64,000 nucleotides of DNA from Mesorhizobium sp. B2-1-8 (lineage in GTDB: Bacteria; Pseudomonadota; Alphaproteobacteria; Rhizobiales; Rhizobiaceae), in the NCBI RefSeq assembly GCF_006442545.2, contig NZ_CP083952.1, forward strand, positions 5,247,501 through 5,311,500. The letters run 5' to 3'. Positions 40,174 to 49,759 of the stretch are shown one piece after another (the stretch's first letter is position 1; each line of letters starts with the position of its first letter). Both the position numbers and the translations under genes were made by a program. The notes below the pieces were generated by a model. That model saw only the letters and a program-made list of their open reading frames with translations. It did no database searches and was not told the DNA's origin.

Positions 40174-42162
40174 TTAGCTCGCCTGCCCGGCCGTCTTCGG
40201 GACCGCGTCCTGCTGCGCGTTCGCCCTTGTCTTCGTCGCGCGGTCGAGATCGGCCAGGATGGTGAGCGAGGCCGCCTTGTCCTGGTTCTTCATGGATTGC
40301 TGCAGCGCCGCGAGTGCTGCCTGGACATCCGACCACCGCGCGACATCGGTGCTGAGGCCAAAGATCTTGGCAATGCTGAGCTCGACCAATTCCTCGTCTT
40401 CGCCGTGCAGGGTCTCGTGGAGCTTTTCACCCGGCCGGATGCCCGTAAAGCGGATCGGAATGTCCGTATAGGGGCTTTTTCCCGCCATGCGGATCATCGT
40501 TTCGGCGACCTCGACGATCGGCACGGGCTTGCCCATGTCGAGCATGTAGACGGCGTAGTCCTGGTCGGCCGGCCGCGACGCGGCATCGGCCGCCGACATG
40601 ATGACGAGATCGACGGCCTCGGCGACAGTCATGAAATAGCGCGTCATGCGCCGGTCCGTTATGGTGACCGGCCCGCCGGCCTCGATCTGGGCCTGGAATA
40701 TGGTCGCCACCGAGCCATTGCTGCCGAAGACGTTGCCGAAGCGCACGGCGATGAACTTGGTGGCGGCGCGGCGCCCGTCCGGTTCGCCGGCCGGCGTTCC
40801 ATGCAAGGCGCTGACGATCTGTTCGGCGGCCCGCTTGGTGATGCCGAGCACGGAGGTCGGATCGACGGCCTTGTCGCTCGAGACCATGACGAATTGCGCC
40901 ACGCCGCATCTGGCGGCGACCTCGGCGCAGACGAGCGTGCCGAAAACATTGGTCTGGATGGCCGATTCCCAGTTCTCCTCCAGCAACGGAACATGCTTCA
41001 ACGCCGCGGCATGGAAGAGGATGTCGGGTTTGAACTCCGCGACGACGCGCGTCATCTGGCGCCTGTCCGCGACATCGACGATGCGGACCTTGAGGCGGTC
41101 ATGGTCCTTCTCGTCGACATACTGGCTCAACTGGAAGATGCCGAATTCAGAATTGTCGGCGACCAGCACCGCCTCGGCTCCAAGCTCCAACGACCGCTTG
41201 ACCAGCGTACGCCCGATGGAGCCGGCGCCTCCCGTGACCAGGACGCGCTTGCCGCCGACGAAGGCGCCGATGCGCTCGATGTCGGACGGCACCGTCGGGC
41301 GGCGCAGGATCGTTTCCATCTCGACGGCATCGAGAACGAGCTTGCCCTCCTGGCCCACCTGTGAAAGCCCCGCGAACTGCACGACCCCGATGTCGCCGTG
41401 ACGCGCGACGCGGACAAGCTCGGAATATTCCTCGATCTCATGCTCGGCGCCGCTGCCGAAGATCAGCAGATCGAGGCTCTTGCTGCCGGTCGCATAGTCC
41501 TCCAGGACATCGATCAGGCGCGGCCGCGTCGCCACCACCGGAACCCCTTGGATGCGCGTGCCGAGCGGCGCGCCGCGCTCGGTCGCCATGATGCCGGCGA
41601 TGGAATGCTCGGCGGGCTGCGCCGTGCGCGTGAAACGAATGATCAGGTCGGCCTCGCCGAGCCGCCCGACGAACAGGGCCTGCTTGGTCCGCGCCGTGTC
41701 GGCCTTGCCGTTCAGAATACCCCAGCTCGCGCCGTCACGCAGGAAGCGGTAGAACAGCCGGGGCGCCGAGATGACGGTGAAGGAGACGAGCAGGAAGACG
41801 ATGAACTGGCGCTCGTTGAGGCCCGCGACGGGCTGGAAGGAACGCACGGCCAGCGAAACGGCGTAGAGCACGAATGTCAGGATCGCGCAGCTCTTCAGGA
41901 TGTTGAAGAAATCGGGCGTCGAGGCGAAGCGCCAGACCGTGGTGTAGAGGCCGCAATATCTGAACAGAAGATGGCTGATGAGCACGATGCTTGCCCAGGT
42001 GAGAAGCCCCTCCGTGGAGAGCGCCCCGAACGAAAGATCCGATCGCGACAGGACAAGGCTGAGCGCGACCGCGACCAGGACCATGACCACATCCTGGACC
42101 ATGATGAAGGCCCGCCGCATGCCCGGCCTCAGTCCGAACACAGCTTCCAGGGAAGTATTCAT
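40174..42162 (-). CDS. Membrane-bound nucleotide-sugar dehydratase/epimerase (CapD/WbpM type)
   Basis: A 662-aa protein with four N-terminal membrane helices (residues 15-125), a CoA-binding-like Rossmann domain, and a C-terminal SDR domain with TGGAGSIGRTLV near 300, MVSSDKAVDPTSVLGITKR, and RFGNVFGSNGSV. WbpM-type members are UDP-GlcNAc 4,6-dehydratases that supply the 4-keto intermediate of QuiNAc and FucNAc. The neighbouring epimerase, PGT and GT2 are the usual partners of such an enzyme. Confidence 0.85.
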   Translation of the reverse strand: MNTSLEAVFGLRPGMRRAFIMVQDVVMVLVAVALSLVLSRSDLSFGALSTEGLLTWASIVLISHLLFRYCGLYTTVWRFASTPDFFNILKSCAILTFVLYAVSLAVRSFQPVAGLNERQFIVFLLVSFTVISAPRLFYRFLRDGASWGILNGKADTARTKQALFVGRLGEADLIIRFTRTAQPAEHSIAGIMATERGAPLGTRIQGVPVVATRPRLIDVLEDYATGSKSLDLLIFGSGAEHEIEEYSELVRVARHGDIGVVQFAGLSQVGQEGKLVLDAVEMETILRRPTVPSDIERIGAFVGGKRVLVTGGAGSIGRTLVKRSLELGAEAVLVADNSEFGIFQLSQYVDEKDHDRLKVRIVDVADRRQMTRVVAEFKPDILFHAAALKHVPLLEENWESAIQTNVFGTLVCAEVAARCGVAQFVMVSSDKAVDPTSVLGITKRAAEQIVSALHGTPAGEPDGRRAATKFIAVRFGNVFGSNGSVATIFQAQIEAGGPVTITDRRMTRYFMTVAEAVDLVIMSAADAASRPADQDYAVYMLDMGKPVPIVEVAETMIRMAGKSPYTDIPIRFTGIRPGEKLHETLHGEDEELVELSIAKIFGLSTDVARWSDVQAALAALQQSMKNQDKAASLTILADLDRATKTRANAQQDAVPKTAGQAS

Positions 42163-42469
42163 TAGGCAGTACTAAACTCCAGGCTGTCGGCGAAACCACC
42201 AGCAAAGTGTGAACACGAGAATCATTCGCGACCGTCACACTTCCCAAGTAGCATCTCCGGCCCCCGCCTGCTGTATCGCATACTGCGGGCTGCGAGGCAT
42301 AGCCAGATGTTTTTTTGTGGAGAACGAGTGGTCAACGGAAAGCATGAAGCCCATTCGCGGAAAACTGCTGCGAGGCCGGCATTAGACATTGCTTACAAAC
42401 GACCGCACGTCATCAGCATGTGTCCAGTTTTGCCGCAGTTGACTCTGCTTTAGACCTCGTTACGACGCA
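42163..42469. other. Divergent intergenic region before the wzm/wzt genes
   Basis: No gene is seen. It contains an inverted repeat at 42205-42212 and 42235-42242 (aagtgtga and tcacactt, 22 bases apart). I found no promoter good enough to annotate. The sequence is clearly less GC-rich than the dehydratase gene to its left. Confidence 0.45.
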
Positions 42470-43369
42470 ATGCGTTGCCATATGCCTATCGAAATGACTA
42501 TTAGAGAGGGGCTTGGTGGTTCGCTATGGCCAGCGAAGGATAATGCGCCGAAACAACAGATTGCGACACTCCCAGCTATGATTGCGGCACTAAACGGCGC
42601 TTTTGACGACATCTCAAAAGCCATGAAATTACACCGGGTCTGGGTCGCGCTGGCCCATGAAGACATTGGCGACCAGCACAGACGCACGACACTCGGGCCG
42701 CTTTGGCTCTTGGTCAACTACGTCGCCTTTGTGGGAACGTTTGTTTTCGTGTTCCAGCCCGCAGGCAAGGATGCCGCTGGTTATGCCGCCTATGTCGCGA
42801 TCGGCCTTCTGGTGTGGTTCTACCTGATGGAAGTAATGTCCATGAGCGTGGCGCTCTTCCAACGTGAAGAGAGCTTCATCGAGGGCACGACGCTTCCTTT
42901 GTTTGTATATGTAATGCGGCTGGCTTTGCAGTCTATTATTAGGGCCGGCTATGCGATCGTAGGTTGCGTTGTCATTCTGGTATTCAGCGGCTCCCATCTC
43001 GGCATGCCATGGCTGTGGTCCCTGGCAGGATTGTTCCTGATCTTGTTCGCCACTCCCCCTCTCATCACTGTCTTCGCGTTTCTTGGAGCCTTTTTCCCTG
43101 ACAGCCAGTTCATCGTTGGCAACCTGCTGCGCGTCGGCATGTTCTTCACGCCTGTCTTCTGGATGAACAAGGGCCAAGACCCTGTCCAGAAATATGCCTA
43201 CGAATGGAACCCCTTCACTTATTTCCTGGAGATCGTCCGTCTGCCGGTCATAAATGGAGAATTTCCAGCCCATGCTTTCGCCGTAACCATCATGGCATCC
43301 TTGGTTACCTGGGCGATAGCATTGCTGCTGCTCGGCCGATATCGCAAACAAGTCGTCTTCCTCATCTGA
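42470..43369 (+). CDS. wzm: Polysaccharide ABC exporter permease (Wzm/ABC-2 type)
   Basis: A 299-aa ABC-2 permease. After a cytoplasmic N-terminus with LHRVWVALAHEDIGDQHRRT, a typical Wzm/KpsM entry, it has about six membrane segments and the LGPLWLLVNYVAFVGTFVFV and GMFFTPVFWMNKG regions. With the ATPase encoded next it should export a finished lipid-linked polysaccharide across the inner membrane. Three in-frame ATGs lie within 25 bases and no strong ribosome binding site decides between them. Confidence 0.82.
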   Translation: MRCHMPIEMTIREGLGGSLWPAKDNAPKQQIATLPAMIAALNGAFDDISKAMKLHRVWVALAHEDIGDQHRRTTLGPLWLLVNYVAFVGTFVFVFQPAGKDAAGYAAYVAIGLLVWFYLMEVMSMSVALFQREESFIEGTTLPLFVYVMRLALQSIIRAGYAIVGCVVILVFSGSHLGMPWLWSLAGLFLILFATPPLITVFAFLGAFFPDSQFIVGNLLRVGMFFTPVFWMNKGQDPVQKYAYEWNPFTYFLEIVRLPVINGEFPAHAFAVTIMASLVTWAIALLLLGRYRKQVVFLI

Positions 43370-43377
43370 GTTTTTCC

Positions 43378-44118
43378 ATGGTCTCTATCAAGCTGGATAA
43401 TGTCAGCCTTGTTTACAAGCTGCACGACAAGCTGACTCTGTCCGCTCCGGATCGGCGCGTGGGTGGGCCTGGCGGTAGAATTGAGGGCTCGGGCCGAAAG
43501 CAGTTCGTGCAGGCGCTCGATGGCGTCAGTTTCGAACTCCGTGCCGGGGATCGGTTAGGCCTTGTCGGCCCGAACGGAGCTGGCAAAACCACGCTTCTCA
43601 AGGTGCTCTATGGAATCTACGAACCCTCCGGGGGAAGCATAGCGATCGAAGGCAAGGTCGACGCTCTCTTCAACATCAACATAGGCTTTCGACGGGAGGC
43701 CACCGGGCGCCGGAATATTGTGCTGCGCGGGTTAATCAGCGGATGGACGGAAGCCGAGATCGAAGAGAAGATGGAGGACATCATCGCCTTCAGCGAGCTT
43801 GGCGACTTTATCGACCTGCCGTTCAAGGCTTACAGCCAAGGCATGGCCGCCAGACTGGCCTTTTCGGCGGCGACCGCGCTTGACCCCGAGATTCTGTTGA
43901 TGGATGAGTGGATAGGCGCCGGCGACGCCTCTTTCCAGGAGAAGGCCAAAAGGCGCATGGACGAACTGGCGGAAAAGGCCGGCATCATCGTGCTGGCCAG
44001 CCACAGCGAGGCACTCATACAAAGTGTATGCACGAAGAAACTGACGCTCAAGAGCGGTCGGATAGAATCGCTGACGACGGCGCCGGTCAAGCGCGCCGGA
44101 AAGGTGGCTAAGCTTTAG
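43378..44118 (+). CDS. wzt: Polysaccharide ABC exporter ATP-binding protein (Wzt/KpsT type, short form)
   Basis: A 246-aa ATPase with Walker A GPNGAGKTT, the family-typical FNINIGFRREATGRRNI, signature YSQGMAARLAF and Walker B ILLMDEWIGAGD. The long C-terminal carbohydrate-binding domain found in Wzt proteins that recognise terminal chain modifications is absent; the protein ends about 40 residues after the H-loop (LASHSEA). The ATG is eight bases after the wzm stop. Confidence 0.85.
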   Translation: MVSIKLDNVSLVYKLHDKLTLSAPDRRVGGPGGRIEGSGRKQFVQALDGVSFELRAGDRLGLVGPNGAGKTTLLKVLYGIYEPSGGSIAIEGKVDALFNINIGFRREATGRRNIVLRGLISGWTEAEIEEKMEDIIAFSELGDFIDLPFKAYSQGMAARLAFSAATALDPEILLMDEWIGAGDASFQEKAKRRMDELAEKAGIIVLASHSEALIQSVCTKKLTLKSGRIESLTTAPVKRAGKVAKL

Positions 44119-44348
44119 ATTTCCCAGTATCTTCCGGAAAATGACGGGCAAAAACAATCTTATTGGCGCGCGCCATTCCGCCTTGGCCGACGCACAGAAT
44201 CTTTCTACAAGATTTTCGCGTTCGGGGGCGGATGAGAAGATATTCGACTAGCATAGGCAGTCTAAAGAACATATCGAATGGACGATGCGCCGGGTGCCAT
44301 TTGGGGAAGGCATCGTTGGAGCAACGTTCGATGATGCGGAGATAGTTC

Positions 44349-47300
44349 ATGGTCCCCTTGGCTCTACCGAAGCGTGTTTGCATCCTCGTTTTAGGCATGC
44401 ACCGCTCTGGGACGAGTGCAATCACGCGCGTATTGAGTCTTTTGGGAGCCGCCCTACCTCACCACCTGATCAACGCTACGCCGACTAATGAGGCGGGTCA
44501 CTGGGAACCTGCGCGGCTGGTGCAGATCAATGACAGCATGCTGACGGAGTTGTCGAGTCGTTGGGATGATTGGCGCGCCCTTGACCCTGCAACTCTGGAC
44601 GCGGCGAAGCTCGCGCATTACAAAAGCGCTATCAAAGAAGCGATTGCAGCCGAGTTCGGAGATGCTTCGCTATTCGTGATCAAGGATCCGCGAATCTGCC
44701 GATTCGCACCATTTTATGAATCGATCCTGGCCGAGATGGGTGTGGCCACCCGATTTGTGCTCATTCATCGTAATCCCCTCTCGGTGCTGGCATCTCTCGA
44801 TCGCCGCGATCAGATCTGCGCGAATTATGGGGCGCTGGTTTGGCTGCGGCACGTATTGGACGCCGAAACTTCGACGCGCAGCAAGGACCGGGTGTTGGTC
44901 AGCTACGAGCAACTGATGGATGACTGGTCGTCGGTGGCAAACGAGATCGCGACCGCACTCGGCATCAACTGGCCCGTTGGCGATCACGCCTCAGAATTGA
45001 TCAATCAGCACTTGCGCCGGAGTCTTCAGCATCACGCCGCTTCACCCGCAGATTTCATCCCCAGGTCGCTTGTCGGCAGTGCGGTCAGGGAGACCTATCA
45101 GTCGCTCCTTGCTCTCTCCCATCCAGAGTCGGTCGACTCGGCGCTTGTAGTGCTTGATCGCGCCAAAGCGGCACTGGATGCTGGCGTACCTGTGTTCGCC
45201 GATGCACTTTTCGAGGAGATGGCAGTACGCCAGCAGCGCGAGACGTTCAACCGCGAGCGTTTGGAGCGGCTTGCGGCAAAACGCCAAGACGAGATGGAAG
45301 CGTTGGCCGGAAAAATCGAGGGCAACGACGCCCGTATTGCTTCGCTCGAGGAGTTGTGCCGCCAATCGGACCTGCAGCGAACCGAGCTTGCCAGACTGAT
45401 AGCCGACGGTGAGAACCGGGCCGCCGTAATGGCAACACGTGAAGCTGGACTTTTGAGGGAACTTCAAGAACTTAGAGGCACGGTGACCGAACTTGAAACC
45501 CGAATCAACCAGGAGCGCGAATTTCTCCAGCGGCTAACAGCTGACAACGACAAGGTGAACGCGCAGATCACGAGGGAGAACGTCGAGCTTCAAGATCAGG
45601 TCAGGGCGTTATCGCAGGCACGTGATACAGCCCGCTCCGAAGAGCAACAGGTACGTGACATCCTCCAAGCTATTTACGTTAGCACATCATGGCGCATGAC
45701 CCGTCCAATACGCGCGCTTAAGAAGAAAACCGCTGAGTTCCGATCAGTGGCAACCGGCGCGCTTCATCTCATCCGAGAAAGACGATTGACTCCCGCGACT
45801 ATCGCGAGGGGCGTCAGGCGACTGCCGAGGTTGATCAGCGAAGGTAAGCTCTCCAACCCGACCAGCTTCTCCGAACTGACCGAGACGCTCGAGGCTCAGT
45901 CTGTTTCCCGTATCCAGAGTGCGTTCGATCGGGAATTCTACCTTCGAAACAACCCCGACATTGCAGCGTCAGGCGTAGATGCGCTCTCGCATTTTCTTGC
46001 CCATGGCTGGAAAGAGCACCGCGATCCTTCAGCCGACTTCTCAGTCTCATATTACCTTCAACGCTATCCCGATATAGCGCGGGCAGGGATCAATCCGTTC
46101 ATCCATTACGTCTTGCATGGCCAGGCGGAAAAGCGGACGGCTCTGTCCTACAAACGGCGCTTGGGGCGAAGCGGAATTCGACCTAAGGTCACAGCCATAG
46201 TTCCCAACTACAACCATGCTCGTTTTCTTGACCAGCGGTTGGAGTCGATACTGTCACAGACTTACGAAAACATAGACATCTTCATTCTCGACGACTGTTC
46301 ACAGGACAAAAGTCGCGAAATCATCCAGCGATACTGCGACCTCTACCCCGATCGCGTGCGATCGCTTTTCAATGCGCAGAATTCTGGCAACGTCTTTCGC
46401 CAATGGCGCAAGGGTATCGAACAAAGCGAAGGCGACATCATTTGGATCTGCGAAAGCGATGACTTCTGTGAACCCGACTTTGTCGAGCGTTTGATTCCAC
46501 ATCTTCGTGATCGCAGCGTTAACTTGGCCTTCGGTCGCATTCAGTTCTGCGATCAAAACGGAAGGCCGCGGGCCGGCCTTGATCAGTACCGCGAGGGTGC
46601 CGAGGCTGGCATCTGGAATGAGTCGATGGTCCGTCCGGCATCAGAGTGGTTTACCCACGGGTTCGGCGTCAATAATTTGATAGCCAATGTTGGCGGATGC
46701 CTCTGGCGTCGTCAGATCTTGCCGGCCGCAGTCTGGGCGGAAGCAGAGTCATTCTCGGTGCTCGGCGACTGGTTTCTGTACTGTCATTTGGCCGGCGGTG
46801 GAAACGTCGCCTATGAACCTAACTCAGTAGCGTATTTTCGACAGCACGGGCGGAACACCTCGGTCAGTGCATTTAAGAGCGCACACTACTATAAAGAACA
46901 TCATCGACTGATGCTGCTACTCCGCAAGACATGGGGTGTGCCCAACGAGACCGTCGAGCGCTTCGTGTCAAAGGTGGAGTTTCAATACAAGCACTTCGAA
47001 CTTGAGCAAAAGCTCGGCCCATTGAGCTTGCATGTCGACAGGCACGCGCTCCTGACGGTCAAGCGCCAGCGCCCACACATCATGTTGGCATTTCTAGGCT
47101 TTCATACCGGTGGCGGGGAGCTATTCCCAATCAACCTCGCGAATGAATTGCACGCCCAAGGTCATCTTGTTTCCATGCTCGCGCTGGACATGAGCAACAT
47201 CAATCAGCACATGATGGAGTCACTCAATCCCGCCATCGCAGTTTATGATGCCGATCAGGTAGCGGAAGCCGGTGCAGATCGCTTCGTGGCAGAGGCAGGA

Positions 47301-48206
47301 GTTTCGCTGATCCACTCACATATGGCGCTTCTCGAAATATTCTTCTTTGAGCATATGAAATTTACGGCCAGCATTCCTTACGTCGTGAGCCTGCATGGAT
47401 CATATGAGAGCGCGGATCTGAGCGTCGACTTTCTGAAACGCTTCGCCAAGGACGTGACGCATTGGGTGTACACGGCGGATCGTAACCTGGAGCCCTTCAG
47501 AGCGGTGTCCATTCCTGAAACCAAGCTGACTAAACTTGGCAACGGCATGCCTCGTGACGACATGCCTTTTCCGCAGACTCGTCGGGAAATGGGAATAGCC
47601 GACGATGCCGTCGTATTTACCCTCGTAGCGAGGGGAATACTGCGTAAAGGCTGGAGGGCGTCGATTTCTGCTTTCATCAAACTTCGGGACCGTCATCCCG
47701 AGCGGCAGCTACACCTGCTACTGTGCGGCGATGGCGAGCAAGCCGCCAATCACCAACGCACCTACGGCTCCGAACCAGGTATCACCTTTCTCGGCTACCA
47801 GTCGAGAATTCCTGGACTTTATCGGATCAGTGATGTGGCTCTCGTCCCAAGCCGCTTTGGAGGCGAGTCGTTCCCTCTGTGCATAATCCAGGCCATGCAG
47901 ACCGGCACTCCGGTCATATCCACGCGGGTGGGAGAGATAGAACACATGGTGGCTCCTCATGGACATCCTCCATGCGGCCTCATCATAGATCCAGTGCGCG
48001 ATACCGACCATTTCATCCAATTGCTGGAAACCGCGATGGAAGACATGCTGTCAGACACCTTGCGCAAGAAGTGCGCAAAAAGCGCAAAAAAACTTGGAGA
48101 ACGCTACAGCATATCCAGCGTAGCAAAAGACTACGTTCGCATCTACAACGACACTATGCACTTATTGGATTCCGATTCTAATTTCCTGAAGAAAGTCGTG
48201 AATTAG
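44349..48206 (+). CDS. Multidomain sulfotransferase-coiled coil-GT2-GT4 protein, 1285 aa
   Basis: Five parts can be seen in order. Residues 8-220: a sulfotransferase with the PAPS 5'-phosphosulfate loop GMHRSGTSA (16-24), KDPRICRFAPFY and HRNPLSVLAS. About 285-440: a long heptad-rich coiled coil ending at STSWRMTRPIRAL near 445. About 520-600: two copies of an FDxxFYLxxNPDIAxxG-type module. About 610-830: a GT2 glycosyltransferase (TAIVPNYNHARFLDQRL, FILDDCSQD, CESDD). About 908-1275: a GT4 glycosyltransferase (FLGFHTGGGELFP, ARGILRKGW, PSRFGGESFPLCIIQAMQ). It is therefore predicted to add at least two sugars and a sulfate to one glycan. The start has a ggagat ribosome binding site. GC content is visibly lower than in the glg genes. 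Substrates are unknown. Confidence 0.85.
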   Translation: MVPLALPKRVCILVLGMHRSGTSAITRVLSLLGAALPHHLINATPTNEAGHWEPARLVQINDSMLTELSSRWDDWRALDPATLDAAKLAHYKSAIKEAIAAEFGDASLFVIKDPRICRFAPFYESILAEMGVATRFVLIHRNPLSVLASLDRRDQICANYGALVWLRHVLDAETSTRSKDRVLVSYEQLMDDWSSVANEIATALGINWPVGDHASELINQHLRRSLQHHAASPADFIPRSLVGSAVRETYQSLLALSHPESVDSALVVLDRAKAALDAGVPVFADALFEEMAVRQQRETFNRERLERLAAKRQDEMEALAGKIEGNDARIASLEELCRQSDLQRTELARLIADGENRAAVMATREAGLLRELQELRGTVTELETRINQEREFLQRLTADNDKVNAQITRENVELQDQVRALSQARDTARSEEQQVRDILQAIYVSTSWRMTRPIRALKKKTAEFRSVATGALHLIRERRLTPATIARGVRRLPRLISEGKLSNPTSFSELTETLEAQSVSRIQSAFDREFYLRNNPDIAASGVDALSHFLAHGWKEHRDPSADFSVSYYLQRYPDIARAGINPFIHYVLHGQAEKRTALSYKRRLGRSGIRPKVTAIVPNYNHARFLDQRLESILSQTYENIDIFILDDCSQDKSREIIQRYCDLYPDRVRSLFNAQNSGNVFRQWRKGIEQSEGDIIWICESDDFCEPDFVERLIPHLRDRSVNLAFGRIQFCDQNGRPRAGLDQYREGAEAGIWNESMVRPASEWFTHGFGVNNLIANVGGCLWRRQILPAAVWAEAESFSVLGDWFLYCHLAGGGNVAYEPNSVAYFRQHGRNTSVSAFKSAHYYKEHHRLMLLLRKTWGVPNETVERFVSKVEFQYKHFELEQKLGPLSLHVDRHALLTVKRQRPHIMLAFLGFHTGGGELFPINLANELHAQGHLVSMLALDMSNINQHMMESLNPAIAVYDADQVAEAGADRFVAEAGVSLIHSHMALLEIFFFEHMKFTASIPYVVSLHGSYESADLSVDFLKRFAKDVTHWVYTADRNLEPFRAVSIPETKLTKLGNGMPRDDMPFPQTRREMGIADDAVVFTLVARGILRKGWRASISAFIKLRDRHPERQLHLLLCGDGEQAANHQRTYGSEPGITFLGYQSRIPGLYRISDVALVPSRFGGESFPLCIIQAMQTGTPVISTRVGEIEHMVAPHGHPPCGLIIDPVRDTDHFIQLLETAMEDMLSDTLRKKCAKSAKKLGERYSISSVAKDYVRIYNDTMHLLDSDSNFLKKVVN

Positions 48207-48275
48207 AGCGGACAACGTATCGATAGTATTGATTCAGTGAAACCCTGAGGGACCGAGCGCGGAAGGTAACCGAGC

Positions 48276-49741
48276 TAGTCGTCGGTGAACTATCCGCAAG
48301 GCTTTGATCTGGTTTCCTAATCGGCGAGGAATGCGGGAATAGCGTTGCAACATTTGCGGTGTCTGGTTGCCGTTTTCTTGCAATTCGATTTGACGATTCC
48401 CTTGTGCGCCGATGCGTGATTCACTCGTTTTGGCGGGCGAATCGAGGGGACGGCGAATGTCCAGGCCACGCGAGAAGCGCGAGACGGGAGAGCAGGACCT
48501 GTTCCGCTCCAGGCTCGATCAGATCATCAACATGAAGCACGAGTTGGTGCGGCTGGCGCAGGCGATCGACTGGCCGGTGCTGGAGGAGCGTTTCGGCGCG
48601 GTCTATTCGGACGGTCCTGGCATGCCGCCCTTGCCGACGCGACTGATGGCGGGCCTTGCGATCCTGAAGCACACTTTCGACTTGTCGGACGAGGAGCTGT
48701 GCGCCCGCTGGGTGGAGAACCCCTACTTCCAGTATCTGTGCGGTGAAGAGTTCTTCCGCCACGAGCTCTCCTTCGAGCGCTCATCGATGACGCGCTGGCG
48801 CCAGCGCATGGGCGAGGAGCCGATCACGGCGCTCCTGCAAGAAAGCCTGGCGGTGGCGGTCAAGAGCGGAGCGATGAAGCCGGCCGATACGCGCCGGGTG
48901 ATCGTCGACACGACCGTGCAGCCGAAGAAGAACGTGATGTTCCCCACCGACGCCAAGCTCGTCAATCGGGCGCGCGAGCGGCTGGTGCGGCTGGCCAAGA
49001 AGGCGGGGCTCGATTTGCGCCAGACCTACGTGCGGGTCGGCAAGCTGGCGCTGATCAAGCACCAGCGCTACGCGCACGCCAAGCAGTTCAAGCGGGCCAA
49101 CAAGGCGCTGCGCAAGCTCAAGACCTATCTCGGCCGCACCATTCGCGACATCTCCCGCCGGATCACCGGCCAAACGGACCTCGAGGCGAGCTTCAAGTGG
49201 CCGCTCTACCAGGCCTCGGCGGTTCTGGAGCAACGTCAGCGCCAGCGCGGCCGCAAAATCTACAGCCTGCACGCCCATGAGGTCGAGTGCATCGGCAAGG
49301 GCAAGGCGCATGCCCCTTACGAGTTCGGCGTCAAGGTCTCGATCGCCACGACGCTCGAACGCTCGAAGGGCGGCCAGTTCGCCCTGCACGCTAAGGCACT
49401 GCCCGGTCGCGGCCACAACGCACCTGAAAGCCACAAGCTCAGGGTCTTCACCGCCGGCCAGAAGCGCCGCGTCACACCTGCCATCAAGCGTCAGATGCGC
49501 AGGCGATCGGCAGTCGAACCCGTCATCGGCCACATCAAGGCCGAGCACCGCATGGGCCGCAACTACCTCGCCGGCGAACAGGGCGACGCCATCAACGCCA
49601 TCCTCGCCGCCGCCGGCTACAACTTCTCGCTCCTGATCAAATGGTTCAGGCTGCTTTTGTGGCTTCTCATCACAGCACTCCAAAGCCGCCCCAGATCCAG
49701 CGCAGCCTGACCCACTTCATTGTTCACGGACGACGAGCTAG
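48276..49741 (+). mobile_element. IS5-family insertion sequence, probably non-autonomous
   Basis: Imperfect terminal inverted repeats frame the transposase gene: ctagtcgtcggtgaac at 48276-48291 and, reverse complemented, ctcgtcgtccgtgaac at 49722-49737 (14 of 16 matches). CTAG is found at both outer ends (48276-48279 and 49738-49741), which fits the YTAR target preference and four-base duplication of IS5 elements. The exact terminal base is uncertain. It lies between the convergent 1285-aa gene and a methyltransferase gene. Confidence 0.75.
48457..49710 (+). pseudogene. IS5-family transposase with an in-frame internal deletion
   Basis: A 417-aa frame with the IS5 N-terminal domain (PPLPTRLMAGLAILKHTFDL), the first catalytic Asp in VIVDTTVQPKKN, and the last catalytic Glu region VEPVIGHIKAEHRMGRNYL. 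Near 49405 the sequence goes from HAKALPG straight to RGHNAPESHK. In the family, from memory, about 33 residues (NPYDGHTL ... the second catalytic Asp ... GY) lie between these, so the second Asp of the DDE triad is missing. The frame is kept, but the product should be catalytically dead. The start follows gagggg. Confidence 0.8.
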
Positions 49742-49759
49742 ACTAAGCAGCCGCGTCTA

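Noticed and set aside
42205..42242. aagtgtga/tcacactt inverted repeat as a CRP-type site
   Set aside because: The 22-base spacing is far wider than a CRP site and no promoter could be placed beside it.
44119..44348. A gene between wzt and the 1285-aa protein
   Set aside because: Short frames exist on both strands but have no ribosome binding site or recognisable sequence; the 230 bases are treated as intergenic.
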